DNA of 64,000 nt from NCBI RefSeq assembly GCF_042675665.1, contig NZ_JBHTJI010000001.1:186001-250000 (forward strand), written 5' to 3'. This document shows positions 26,135 to 35,458 of this stretch, one piece after another. Each line of letters starts with the position of its first letter. Positions within the stretch are counted from its first letter, which is position 1. The translations under genes were made by a program, and so were the position numbers. The stretch comes from Mariniflexile jejuense (GTDB lineage: Bacteria > Bacteroidota > Bacteroidia > Flavobacteriales > Flavobacteriaceae). The notes under the pieces were generated by a model. The model worked only from the letters and a program-made list of their open reading frames with translations. It was not told the DNA's origin and did not search any database.

Positions 26135-27289
26135 TTATTTAATGGTTAACTTTTGTATTGTATTCGCACTGCAAAACAAGAACTCATTAGTTTTTGTTGT
26201 TTCAAAAATTCTTATATTGTTAATATGCGCCTTGTTTGTATATAAAAAATCGTTAATAGGTTTTACTAGCTCATTGTATTTTGACGTTCCTTGCTTAATG
26301 GCAATGAGATTATCTGTGTTTTGCTGTTTTAAGTCTTCAAAACTATAGTTTAACACTTCAACCGAAGCGTTGCTGTTTTTAAGTCTTTTTTTAATAGTTT
26401 CTATTAGTTCATCTATATTTTTAGATTTCAAATAGTTTTTGAAGTTTAATTTTTTAATTTCAATAGCTGCATCTAACTTGCTCTTTAAGTTGCTTTTATT
26501 AAAAACAATATGGTGTTCGAACGTGTAAATAAGATTGCTCCAGCGGCGTTTATATTCTAAATAGCCTTGAGCCATATCCATTATTTCGTATTTATTGTTT
26601 ACACTCCATTCTAACAATTTGTAAAGCGACACATTGCCTAAAGCGAATTTTGCATAATTGATGTTATACGACGGAACTGATACAAATAAAATGTTATTAA
26701 AATGATGATTAATACAAATATGAACTGGGGTTGTGTTTTGGTAAATAACAAATAGGGATGCTTTTTTTTCTAAAATTAAATTATATGTTGTGCTTAGGTA
26801 GAATTCCCAATTATTTAACACCTTGTTGGAATCGTTTCGTTGGTCGAACCTATTGGTTAACATATTGTGTAAAGTTGCCATTAAAAACGTATAATCATCT
26901 TGTGAAATATGGCCGTAAAATAATTTATAACTTGCGTCAAAGCAATCTTCAAATCTATTTACAAATCTTAAAATATTAGCTCTAAAACTTTTTTTGTATT
27001 CGGTTTTAAAAAGCGTATCTAAATTTTCATGATTATTAATTAAAACTGCATATCCTGTAATTTTTTCTTGAGGTATTTTAACCACTTCAACGGTATCTGT
27101 ATTAAAAAATTCTGGTTGTATGTAAGAAGGAAATAATGATACGTTTTGTGTATTGTTTTGCTTGTTTTTTTTTAAAGTTTGAGCTGTGTATATATTTACT
27201 TTGTTGTGGGTAAAACTTAATTTTTTATAACAAGCTAAAACCTCATTTTTTGTAGATATTGTTTCGTGAAAATTGTTATGTATTGCCAT
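26135..27289 (-). CDS. FemAB/GNAT-like transferase, tandem paralogue F (sixth)
   Basis: 384 residues. The shared core is clear: NRFEDCFDASYKLFYG, LTNRFDQRNDSNKVLNNW, KKASLFVIYQNTTPVHI, INYAKFALGNVSLYKLLEW, and DMAQGYLEYKRRWSNLIY. The C-terminus ends with the array's extra domain (FLYTNKAHINNIRIFE). The core fold corresponds to the Acetyltransf_6/BioF2-like part of FemAB proteins, which add amino acids or acyl groups to amines. The donor and acceptor are unknown. It lies 27 bases after paralogue E. MAQG replaces the DxGxG pattern seen in most sisters. Confidence 0.75.
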   Translation of the reverse strand: MAIHNNFHETISTKNEVLACYKKLSFTHNKVNIYTAQTLKKNKQNNTQNVSLFPSYIQPEFFNTDTVEVVKIPQEKITGYAVLINNHENLDTLFKTEYKKSFRANILRFVNRFEDCFDASYKLFYGHISQDDYTFLMATLHNMLTNRFDQRNDSNKVLNNWEFYLSTTYNLILEKKASLFVIYQNTTPVHICINHHFNNILFVSVPSYNINYAKFALGNVSLYKLLEWSVNNKYEIMDMAQGYLEYKRRWSNLIYTFEHHIVFNKSNLKSKLDAAIEIKKLNFKNYLKSKNIDELIETIKKRLKNSNASVEVLNYSFEDLKQQNTDNLIAIKQGTSKYNELVKPINDFLYTNKAHINNIRIFETTKTNEFLFCSANTIQKLTIK

Positions 27290-27316
27290 AATGTTTGTAT
27301 TGTTTGGCTAGTTTTA

Positions 27317-28498
27317 TTAGTTAAGCAGCATGCATTTTTTTCCACTAATGCAAAAGGTGTTAGGCTTATTGTTTATTTTATAAATGGTTATAGTATTTTT
27401 ATTTTCAAAATTTAAATATAAATATTCAAAAACGGGTTGTCTTAAAAATTTGTACTCGGGGTTTTCAATATTAATTTTAATAAAATCTGATGTTATATCA
27501 TTCGCATTAATAGGTGTTTGATTGAAACTATAATATGGGCTTTCTTCTAAATTATTATTACTGTTTGAAACATCTTTACTTAGGTTTGCTTTGTCTGAAA
27601 TGATGTTTTTACTATTCAAATACAACTTCAATTTTAGTAATTTATGAATGTAAAAACTAAGGCATGTATTAAATATAGATGTTTTACTGTTTACAATGTC
27701 GTTTCTAAATTTGTAGGTTACATTACACCATTGTTTTTTATATGAAAATACGCCTGCACCCAAATCAAAAATGGTATGATTATTATCAAAACACCATTCT
27801 AACTGTTTATAAATATCGATATATCCTAATCTAAACTTTGCATAATCAATATCAAAAGCTCTAATATAATTAATCATTATGGTATTAAAATGATAATTTA
27901 AACAAATATCAATGTGTTTATTATTATCATAAATAACAAATAATGATGCTTTTTTATCAAGAATCAATTGGTAAGTGGTTTCTTTATAATAGTTCCAGTC
28001 TTTTTCTGCTTGGTGTGTATCTCCGCGTTGGTTAAACCGTCTTGAAATCATGGTTTCTAATGCATCCATAATTGCTTGATAGTCTTGTTTTTCTATAGCA
28101 CCATAATATAGTTTATAGGTTGTTTTAAAACAGGTGTCTAAGCGTTTGCAATAGGCTCTAATTTTACTTCTGCTTTTAGCACCAAATTGATTTCCCATAT
28201 AGGCTTCTAAAGAATCGTAGGCTGAAATATCAGCTAGAAAACCTATGAATTGATATAAAGATCTATATTTTAAACCTTCATATTTTGAAGTTGTAATATA
28301 GGGTGGGATGTAGGTAATGTAATGAAGCCCTTTATTTGCATTTAGCTTTTCTGGTTTAGCTTCAAACTGTATGGTTTGGTTTGTGTTGTTGTTAGTTATT
28401 GCTTTAAAAAAAGGAGGTGATGTTCTTTTTATAATGGTATTATTATAAAAATCGAATATTAAAAATTTCTTTAGAATAAGGCTTTTAATTTTTTTCAT
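27317..28498 (-). CDS. FemAB/GNAT-like transferase, tandem paralogue E (fifth)
   Basis: 393 residues. Core blocks: YCKRLDTCFKTTYKLYYG, ISRRFNQRGDTHQAEKDW, KKASLFVIYDNNKHIDI, IDYAKFRLGYIDIYKQLEW and DLGAGVFSYKKQWCNVTY. The FLY-type C-terminal domain is more divergent (FEYLYLNFENKNTITIY), with an Asn-rich linker before it. It keeps the Trp-Cys-Asn motif of the array. No signal peptide; the start ATG at 28498 follows paralogue D by 15 bases. Confidence 0.75.
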   Translation of the reverse strand: MKKIKSLILKKFLIFDFYNNTIIKRTSPPFFKAITNNNTNQTIQFEAKPEKLNANKGLHYITYIPPYITTSKYEGLKYRSLYQFIGFLADISAYDSLEAYMGNQFGAKSRSKIRAYCKRLDTCFKTTYKLYYGAIEKQDYQAIMDALETMISRRFNQRGDTHQAEKDWNYYKETTYQLILDKKASLFVIYDNNKHIDICLNYHFNTIMINYIRAFDIDYAKFRLGYIDIYKQLEWCFDNNHTIFDLGAGVFSYKKQWCNVTYKFRNDIVNSKTSIFNTCLSFYIHKLLKLKLYLNSKNIISDKANLSKDVSNSNNNLEESPYYSFNQTPINANDITSDFIKINIENPEYKFLRQPVFEYLYLNFENKNTITIYKINNKPNTFCISGKKCMLLN

Positions 28499-28513
28499 AG
28501 TTCAACCTTTCAT

Positions 28514-29701
28514 TTAATTAAAAATTACCTGAATGGCATTTATACTGCCTACTATGTAGTAGGTTGTATTGTTGGTGTCTTTATATATGGTTACTGTATC
28601 AATATGATTTTGCGTGGTATATAAAAAATCGAAAAGCGGTTTGTTTATTTTCTCAAAGTTAGAAACTGTTTTGTAATCTATTTTATTTAAATTATTTGTT
28701 TTTAATAATGCTTGCTTTTCTATTTTGTTGGTAGTGTAATTTGCATATACATCAAGTCTGTCGGAATTGTTTTTAGTAAAAATTTGTTGTTTTAGTTTTT
28801 TATAAAATGTGTTATTAACAACATCTTTAGCTATGTTTTTAATACGGATTGTATTTAACGCATTTATTGCTAAAATTTTAGATTTCAAGTTATTAGGATT
28901 GTAATGAATATGTGTTTCTAGCGCGTAATGGTAATTGCACCATCTTTTTTTATAATCATAATCGCCATTTCCCATGTCTAGATACTGGTAGTTGTTTTCA
29001 ATACACCATTCGAGTTGTTTGTAAACTGCTGTATTACCTAAACCAAACTGAGCATAATCTATATCGTAGGTAGGAATGTACGCGAAAAATATTTTTTTAT
29101 AATGGAAATTTATAGAAACTTGTATTGGTGTTTCGTTGTTATAGATTACAAAAATAGATGCTTTACCACTGTTTATTAAAGGAAAAAGCAATGCCTCATA
29201 TTTATTCCAATTATTTAAAACAAAATTAGCATCATTTCGCTGGTTAAACCTACGTACTAACATTGCGTGGGTTTTATCCATTATATGGCTATATGTTTTT
29301 TTATCAATCGCGCCATAAAACACTTTATAGCTTATATTAAAGCAAGCTTCCAAACGCTTCATTTTTTTTATAATAGGCGTTCTAGAATTTTTGCTAAAAT
29401 GGCTATTTAGGTACTCGGTAATATTTGTAATATTGTTAGGTAATATAATACCAAAGCTATCTTGGTATTTTTGAACGATGCGTTTGGTGTTTTTGGATGA
29501 ATTTTTAAAAGTAGGGGTTAAAAAATTTGGAAAAGCTATGTAGATTTGTGTTAAAGGTTCTGTTTTTTTTTTAAAATCCATTGCGGTATTTAATTCATAA
29601 CATAAGGTGTTATTAAAAGTAAAGTGCAATGTTTTGTATGCATCATTAATTTTATGATTTTCTAGTAATTCATTTAGAAAATGACTTTTTTTAAGACTCA
29701 T
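28514..29701 (-). CDS. FemAB/GNAT-like transferase, tandem paralogue D (fourth)
   Basis: 395 residues. Core blocks: MKRLEACFNISYKVFYG, LVRRFNQRNDANFVLNNW, GKASIFVIYNNETPIQV, IDYAQFGLGNTAVYKQLEW and DMGNGDYDYKKRWCNYHY. C-terminal FLYTTQNHIDTVTIYK domain present. The start overlaps the end of paralogue C by 11 bases. This is the copy closest to the family consensus as judged by eye. Confidence 0.75.
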   Translation of the reverse strand: MSLKKSHFLNELLENHKINDAYKTLHFTFNNTLCYELNTAMDFKKKTEPLTQIYIAFPNFLTPTFKNSSKNTKRIVQKYQDSFGIILPNNITNITEYLNSHFSKNSRTPIIKKMKRLEACFNISYKVFYGAIDKKTYSHIMDKTHAMLVRRFNQRNDANFVLNNWNKYEALLFPLINSGKASIFVIYNNETPIQVSINFHYKKIFFAYIPTYDIDYAQFGLGNTAVYKQLEWCIENNYQYLDMGNGDYDYKKRWCNYHYALETHIHYNPNNLKSKILAINALNTIRIKNIAKDVVNNTFYKKLKQQIFTKNNSDRLDVYANYTTNKIEKQALLKTNNLNKIDYKTVSNFEKINKPLFDFLYTTQNHIDTVTIYKDTNNTTYYIVGSINAIQVIFN

Positions 29702-30872
29702 AACTAAGTACCTTTATTTTTATTATATCTTCTTCAGCTTTGACTATATAGGTGTTTTTTTGATTGGTTACTTCATAGGTTTCAATAGTATCAACATGCA
29801 ATTTGCTATTATACAAATAATTATATATTGGTTGCCTTAATGCTTTAAATTTTTTGTTTTTTATATTTATATTTTTTAAAAAATCATCATTAATTTCATC
29901 ACTTTTAGTTTTTACTTCTAGTGTTTCGACAGGTGAGGAGTTGTTTTTTTCAATTGGTGTTTTTTTGAATATAAATTTTATGCTTTGTAATACTTTGTCT
30001 ATTTTAAAAATTTTAAGGTTATTTTTAAATTTTATTTTAAAACTTTCCATTAATGCTATACTGCTAGCTGTTAAACTTCCCTTTTTTGTGTAAAGGTGAT
30101 ACTCATAATTATAAAAAAGGTTACACCATTTTTTTTTGTATTCTAAAATCCCGAAGCCTAAATCTAAAAAATGGTAGTTATTTTTTAAACACCAATCCAA
30201 AAGGATATAATTATCAATTTGCCCTAATCCAAATTTTGAATAATCGGTATCGAAAGCATTTGTTTTAGAGTAAAGTATACTATTTAAAATATGATTATTT
30301 ATAGTTATACTTATTGGCTTTTCATCACTATATATAACAAATAATGATGCTTTTTTTGTATTTATTAATGAGTATAAATTTGTGGTGTGCAAGTCCCATT
30401 CTTTTAAAAACATATTTTCTATGTTTTTTTCCTTAAAGCGTTTTTCAAGCATAATACGCAATTCTGATAATAAAAAATTGTACTTATCTGCTGTTATGCT
30501 ACCAAAATTGCACTCGTATTTTATATTGAATGATTCTTCTAAACGTGTTTTTCCTCTTTTTAAATTAATTCGTAATTTTTTACTGGTAAATTTTTGTAAA
30601 TAGGTATCTGTAGTGTAGTTTCCATCAATTAATATGCCTGCACCATCTTTTCCTATGTGTTGTATTTTTTTTTGGTTATAATCTTCTTGGTTTACAAGTG
30701 TGTAGTTTATATAGGATGGTACTAAACTAACATATACTATTTTTTCTTTATTTGCTAAAGACAACTCATTTTTATATGTTGTGTTATTAAAAAACACGTT
30801 TTCATAACAGCTAGGTATTATTTCTTTATTTTGAAAATCCCAAATAAACTGTTCTTTTTTAATATGTTTCAT
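29691..30872 (-). CDS. FemAB/GNAT-like transferase, tandem paralogue C (third)
   Basis: I place the start at the ATG at 30872 (393 residues, MKHIKKEQFIWDF), one base after the stop of paralogue B; a longer frame to 30938 would overlap B by 65 bases. Core blocks: KTRLEESFNIKYECNFG, LEKRFKEKNIENMFLKEW, KKASLFVIYSDEKPISI, TDYSKFGLGQIDNYILLDW and DLGFGILEYKKKWCNLFY. C-terminal YLYNSKLHVDTIETYE. RFKEKN replaces the RFNQRN motif of the sisters, so the catalytic or binding details may differ. Confidence 0.75.
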   Translation of the reverse strand: MKHIKKEQFIWDFQNKEIIPSCYENVFFNNTTYKNELSLANKEKIVYVSLVPSYINYTLVNQEDYNQKKIQHIGKDGAGILIDGNYTTDTYLQKFTSKKLRINLKRGKTRLEESFNIKYECNFGSITADKYNFLLSELRIMLEKRFKEKNIENMFLKEWDLHTTNLYSLINTKKASLFVIYSDEKPISITINNHILNSILYSKTNAFDTDYSKFGLGQIDNYILLDWCLKNNYHFLDLGFGILEYKKKWCNLFYNYEYHLYTKKGSLTASSIALMESFKIKFKNNLKIFKIDKVLQSIKFIFKKTPIEKNNSSPVETLEVKTKSDEINDDFLKNINIKNKKFKALRQPIYNYLYNSKLHVDTIETYEVTNQKNTYIVKAEEDIIKIKVLSYES

Positions 30873-30873
30873 T

Positions 30874-32037
30874 CTAGTAGGTAAATTGGATTTTAGACAT
30901 GGTTTCTTTTCCTTTAAAAATATATTGCTTTGGGGCATTCTGTAACTTATGTACAGTTATGTTATTAATATGTTCTGTATTTAAATATAAAAAATCATGA
31001 ATTACTTTTTTTAAAAAATTATTGCTTTCAAGGTTTAAATCAATTTTGGTGGCATTATTTATTTGATTAAAATCTGTATTTTCTATTTGTAAAAGCACAT
31101 AAGGAATTTGAAATTCTTTATTACTTCCTTTAATTGTATTCTTTATTTTTTTTACAGCTAAATTTACACGTTTTGCTAATAGGTAATTTATAAGTTTATA
31201 CTTGTTTTTTAAAATAAACGCATAAGGTTTTCCTATTTTATTTTTTGGGTTATATAGCACGTGGTGTTCATAATTGTACGTTGTATTACACCAACTTAGT
31301 TTATTTTCAAAACTCCCATAACCCATATCGAAAATTTGGTAATTGTTTTGAAAACACCATTCTATAATTTTATATATGGCCACATTACCTGGTGTAAATT
31401 TTGAATAATCCAAATTAAAGGTTGGTACTGAAAAGTATAAAATAGTGTCGCAATGAAAATTTAATGTAAATGTTATGGGTTCTTGTTTATTAAATATTAC
31501 AAAAAGTGATGCTTTTTTGTTTATGATTAAGTTATATGTTATTTTAAAATAATAATCCCAATTTTCAAGAATTAAATTTCTATCGTTTCGTTGGTTGAAA
31601 CGTTTTGTAAGCATGTTGTGAAATATATTCATGTAATGTATGTACTCTTGGTACAACATATTATCACCATGATAAGTTTTATAATTGATTTCAAAACACG
31701 ATTCTAAGCGTTTAACGGATTTTAAAATTTTATATCTAAAGTTTCGCTTACAATCTTTTTTTAAGTAATCGTCTATATTTTTGTATCCTTTTAAATTTGC
31801 TAAATAACCGTGTTTTAAGAATACTTTACTGCAAGCAACATTAGTAGTTACCGTGGTATTTAAATAATTAGGAACAAACTTAAAGGTTGTTATATTAAAT
31901 GGTGGGTTATCGGAATACACATCGTTATCTAACAATGTATTATTAAACGAATTACAAACCGTTTTATATAACGCATTTGTTTTATGCTGTTCAAACACGT
32001 TAGAAAAAAAGTTATGGTTGGTAATTTTTAAACCCAT
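30874..32037 (-). CDS. FemAB/GNAT-like transferase, tandem paralogue B (second)
   Basis: Start taken at the ATG at 32037 (387 residues, MGLKITNHNFFSNVFEQ) in preference to a TTG two codons upstream. Core blocks: VKRLESCFEINYKTYHG, LTKRFNQRNDRNLILENW, KKASLFVIFNKQEPITF, LDYSKFTPGNVAIYKIIEW and DMGYGSFENKLSWCNTTY. The C-terminal FLYLNTEHINNITVHK domain is present. It is separated from paralogue A by 201 bases, so an internal promoter is possible; from here to the HTTM gene all spacings are short or overlapping. Confidence 0.75.
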   Translation of the reverse strand: MGLKITNHNFFSNVFEQHKTNALYKTVCNSFNNTLLDNDVYSDNPPFNITTFKFVPNYLNTTVTTNVACSKVFLKHGYLANLKGYKNIDDYLKKDCKRNFRYKILKSVKRLESCFEINYKTYHGDNMLYQEYIHYMNIFHNMLTKRFNQRNDRNLILENWDYYFKITYNLIINKKASLFVIFNKQEPITFTLNFHCDTILYFSVPTFNLDYSKFTPGNVAIYKIIEWCFQNNYQIFDMGYGSFENKLSWCNTTYNYEHHVLYNPKNKIGKPYAFILKNKYKLINYLLAKRVNLAVKKIKNTIKGSNKEFQIPYVLLQIENTDFNQINNATKIDLNLESNNFLKKVIHDFLYLNTEHINNITVHKLQNAPKQYIFKGKETMSKIQFTY

Positions 32038-32238
32038 TTGCAAAATACGTTATACCCATTGTAAATAATAGGTTAAAAATACTCATTAAATTTAATAGGT
32101 TTTTGCTTTTTTAGACAAAATGCCATTATTCTTGATAAGAAAAATAGTATTAATATGTAAGCAACAGATTAACTGATTTTTATTAAACTTTAACTTATAA
32201 AAGCGCTATGTTGTGCTAATTTTATTAATTGGTTATGG

Positions 32239-33483
32239 TTAACCAATTAGTTGTTCATTGTTTTTACCTTTTATTAGGTAGTAGGTGTTTTGGTTGGCAT
32301 CATTACATTTAAAAACTTTTAAATCATTAATATGCTCTGTAGTTAGAAATAAAAAATTGTAAGCATATTTTTTTAAAAATGCATAATCAATATTGTTTAT
32401 ATTAATTTTTGTTAACATGGTTTCTGTTAAACTAACCTGATTTGGAGGTATTTGTTTTAAAGTTTCAGAACTTAAAGCTTTTTCTTTTTTCAATAAAAAT
32501 GTAAGTTGGTGTAATTTTTTATCGAATTCTTTATCTCTTAAAAATTGTTTTAACTTAAAAAAGGTTGCTATACTATTCCCTAAAATGTTTGCTATTAAAG
32601 ATTTAGTGTCAAAATACAGATGGTATTCAAAATTATATTTTAAATCGCTCCAGCTTTCTTTATAATCAAAATAACCTTTTGAAAAATCGAAATATTTATA
32701 ATTGCTATTAAAACTCCATTCCAATACTTTCATTATTGATACTTTTCCTATGTGAAATTTAGAATAATCGATATCAAAAACAGTAATGGCATCAAAAATA
32801 ATAGCATCAGAAAAGTATAATAATCGAATGCTAATGGGTATGTTGTTGTTATAAATTACATGAAGAGCCGCTTTTTTTTCTAATATCATAGGGAATACTA
32901 CATCATAATAAAAAGCCCATTCATCAGGGTTTAAATTATTGTTTGTAATTTGCTTATCTTCAAAGCGCTTGGTAAGTAAATGATTAAAGTGATTAAAAAC
33001 GTTATCGTATTCTGCCTTGTCTATATTACCAATTAGCATTTTTTCATCAATATTAAAACAACTTTCTAAGCGTTTTTTATATCGGTTAAATTTTTGAACA
33101 CTACTTTTACTAAAAGTGCTTTTTAAGTAGTTATTAAAATTAGTATGTTTTTTAAGTTGAATTAAGTAACCTGGATATTGTTTTATTTTTATTAACCTTA
33201 AATTTTTTAACGTTGTGGTTGTTTTAATTTCAAAATATTGTGGTACATCATAAATTAAAAGTGTGTTTTTTTTAAAATCTTTAGAAGTGTTTTGTTCAAG
33301 TGTGTATGAGACACCTTTGGTTAAGTTTTTGCCAACATTGGTGTAAAAGGGCAGAAAGGGGTGTTTGAAAAATGTAAGGTTTTTAATGAAGCTAAACGAT
33401 TTTATTAGTTTAGGGTTGGCAAACCTTTTTTTCCAAATTTCTGAAAATGTATCTGATATGAAGGGATTATTATTATGACTCAA
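32239..33483 (-). CDS. FemAB/GNAT-like transferase, tandem paralogue A (first, most divergent)
   Basis: 414 residues, the longest of the six, with an extended N-terminus. Core blocks: YKKRLESCFNIDEKMLIG, LTKRFEDKQITNNNLNPDEW, KKAALHVIYNNNIPISI, IDYSKFHIGKVSIMKVLEW and DFSKGYFDYKESWSDLKY. The C-terminal FLFLTTEHINDLKVFK domain is kept. Several positions that are Cys or Gly in the other copies differ here (WSD for WCN, DFSKG for DMGxG). It is separated from the ATP-grasp gene by 263 bases and may begin its own transcript. Confidence 0.72.
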   Translation of the reverse strand: MSHNNNPFISDTFSEIWKKRFANPKLIKSFSFIKNLTFFKHPFLPFYTNVGKNLTKGVSYTLEQNTSKDFKKNTLLIYDVPQYFEIKTTTTLKNLRLIKIKQYPGYLIQLKKHTNFNNYLKSTFSKSSVQKFNRYKKRLESCFNIDEKMLIGNIDKAEYDNVFNHFNHLLTKRFEDKQITNNNLNPDEWAFYYDVVFPMILEKKAALHVIYNNNIPISIRLLYFSDAIIFDAITVFDIDYSKFHIGKVSIMKVLEWSFNSNYKYFDFSKGYFDYKESWSDLKYNFEYHLYFDTKSLIANILGNSIATFFKLKQFLRDKEFDKKLHQLTFLLKKEKALSSETLKQIPPNQVSLTETMLTKININNIDYAFLKKYAYNFLFLTTEHINDLKVFKCNDANQNTYYLIKGKNNEQLIG

Positions 33484-33746
33484 AGCTAGTATTTAAATTA
33501 AAAAAACATAAAATGACATCACTTTTGCATTTTATCTTATGTTATTATGTCCTGATTTATTTATTAAAATACATAAATCATAAATTAGAATGTTTTAAAA
33601 TACTGATTTCTAATAGTATAAATATCAATATTTACAATACCTTCAGCAGCTCTAAGTTAAAAAAAATACTACTAATATTAGAGGTATTGTTATGCATTTC
33701 GTTAATAGGTAATTTCCTAAGTTTAAGTGTTAAGTAAATTTATTCA

Positions 33747-34793
33747 TTAACTCATTTTAATACTAGTTACTTCATTAACATGTAACAATCTGTCACATTT
33801 TGAAAACACAACACCACTTTTATAGTTTACTAAATGTGTAAGACTTTCACTTTTTTTACCTTTTAACCACTCTAGAATTATAGCAGCTATATTAACACCT
33901 GCTTCATGCGAAAATGGATAGCCGCCTCCAAAACGTGGATTTATTTCAAGCAGATAATATGTGTTTCCAACAAGAAAGGCATCACAATCCATATTGCCTA
34001 TGTGCTTTAATTCTTCAGCAATTTTTTTTCCAAGTTGTTCTATGCGGCTATCTATTACGGATACAGCTTTATCTGTTTCACCAGAACGCATAGCCAGTTT
34101 TAATCTAGCATAGGTACCAAAATAATTGCCTTTTAAATCGTTTACTATGTCTAAACCATACTCACTACCTTCAAGTTTTTCTTGAATTAGAATTGCATTT
34201 TTAAAATCTCTTTTACTTACGTTATCTAGTATAGTTTTTTTTATTTTTATTCTTTGCAATTTGAATGCTAATTTTAATTCTTCTAGTGTTTCAGGAAACT
34301 CTATACAAATTGATCCAGTTCCCCATCGAGGTTTTATTACTAGTGGGTATTTTAATTCGCCCGCGTTAATGGCTTTGATAGCATTTTTAAGATTTGTATA
34401 TGTTTTTGGGGTATGTATGCCTAAGCGTTTGGCCAACTTAAAGGTTTTTAATTTATCAAAACCAATATCTATAACTTCTTCGCTTGATATAATTACTTTT
34501 ACGCCTTCTTTTTTTAAAGCTGCTTTGTTTTTTGATAATATAGGAAGCTCTAAATCGTTTAGTGTAATAAGTGCAGTAACGTTGTTATTTTTGCATATTT
34601 CAATTAATGTAGGTATGTATGTGTCGCTATAAATATTGGGTGTTTGCATTGCAATATCTGCATCTACAAGAGCTGGTGCTAGTAAATCTTGATCTGCTGC
34701 AATAACATTGCCATTACCATTTAGTGCCTCTTTAAAGTAATTAATTAAATAATTACGCCTACCTGCACAAGTGAATAGTATATTCTGTTTCAT
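33747..34793 (-). CDS. ATP-grasp ligase (carbamoyl-phosphate-synthase-like fold)
   Basis: A 348-residue protein. The N-terminal Rossmann-like part starts KQNILFTCAGRRNYLINYF. The ATP-grasp domain shows PLVIKPRWGTGSICIEF (ATP-binding lysine), IQEKLEGSEYGLDIV and the metal-binding LEINPRFGGGYPFSHEAGVN. Such enzymes couple a carboxylate to an amine through an acyl phosphate. Position after the PLP decarboxylase and a phosphoglycosyltransferase, and before the FemAB-like array, suggests amide-bond formation on a glycan precursor. Starts 12 bases after the phosphoglycosyltransferase stop. Confidence 0.88.
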   Translation of the reverse strand: MKQNILFTCAGRRNYLINYFKEALNGNGNVIAADQDLLAPALVDADIAMQTPNIYSDTYIPTLIEICKNNNVTALITLNDLELPILSKNKAALKKEGVKVIISSEEVIDIGFDKLKTFKLAKRLGIHTPKTYTNLKNAIKAINAGELKYPLVIKPRWGTGSICIEFPETLEELKLAFKLQRIKIKKTILDNVSKRDFKNAILIQEKLEGSEYGLDIVNDLKGNYFGTYARLKLAMRSGETDKAVSVIDSRIEQLGKKIAEELKHIGNMDCDAFLVGNTYYLLEINPRFGGGYPFSHEAGVNIAAIILEWLKGKKSESLTHLVNYKSGVVFSKCDRLLHVNEVTSIKMS

Positions 34794-34805
34794 TATATAG
34801 GTACA

Positions 34806-35438
34806 TTAATTAATTTTAATCGTTTTGTTTTTTCTTTCATCGTCTAAATCAAAAATACCAGAAACCTCATCTATTGCAACATCTTTTATTAAAATTACTT
34901 TTTGAATTGTTTTTAATAAAATTTTTATATCTAAACTAAGTGATAGGTTTTCAACGTATTCAATATCTTTTTTTAATCGCATATCCCAACCAATAAGGTT
35001 TCTTCCAGATATTTGTGCTAACCCTGTAATGCCTGGCTTTACGGTATGTCTTACTTGTTCTTTTGCAGTGTAATATGGTAAATATTTCATGTATAGTGGC
35101 CTTGGCCCAATTAAACTCATATCTCCTTTTATAACATTTATAAGTTGTGGAATCTCGTCTAAAGATGTTTTTCTTAAAAAGCCACCTAGTTTTGTTATTC
35201 TATCTGCATCTGGTAAAAGCATGCCATTTGCATCTTTTAAACTGTTCATGGTTTTGAATTTTATTATTTTAAATTCTTTTCCGTATTTTCCTGCTCGTTT
35301 TTGGTAAAAAAATGGTGCTTCGTTATGTACTATTCTAAGTAGTATATAAATTAAAACCATAACAGGGAACGCTATTATTAACCCTATGGCTGCAGCAACA
35401 AAATCTATAAGTCTTTTAATTATATTTTTATATAGCAT
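34806..35438 (-). CDS. PglC-type monotopic phosphoglycosyltransferase (second copy)
   Basis: A 210-residue bacterial sugar transferase. One N-terminal re-entrant membrane helix (DFVAAAIGLIIAFPVMVLIY), then KFKTMNSLKD, the TSLDEIPQLINVIKGDMSLIGPRPL catalytic region (Asp-Glu pair) split as SLDEIPQLINV and GDMSLIGPRPL, and KPGITGLAQISGRN. It transfers a phospho-sugar from a nucleotide sugar to undecaprenyl phosphate. A related enzyme is encoded at 38701-39312. Followed after 12 bases by the ATP-grasp gene. Confidence 0.93.
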   Translation of the reverse strand: MLYKNIIKRLIDFVAAAIGLIIAFPVMVLIYILLRIVHNEAPFFYQKRAGKYGKEFKIIKFKTMNSLKDANGMLLPDADRITKLGGFLRKTSLDEIPQLINVIKGDMSLIGPRPLYMKYLPYYTAKEQVRHTVKPGITGLAQISGRNLIGWDMRLKKDIEYVENLSLSLDIKILLKTIQKVILIKDVAIDEVSGIFDLDDERKNKTIKIN

Positions 35439-35458
35439 TTGTTATTTGTAACTATTGT

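Noticed and set aside
29691..30938. Longer start for paralogue C at 30938
   Set aside because: It would overlap paralogue B by 65 bases; the ATG at 30872 is one base after the stop of B and gives a length equal to the sisters.
33513..33737. 74-codon plus-strand frame with hydrophobic content between the ATP-grasp gene and paralogue A
   Set aside because: Very AT-rich, no coding-like composition, sits opposite to the promoter region of a minus-strand operon; hydrophobic codons are expected from T-rich DNA.
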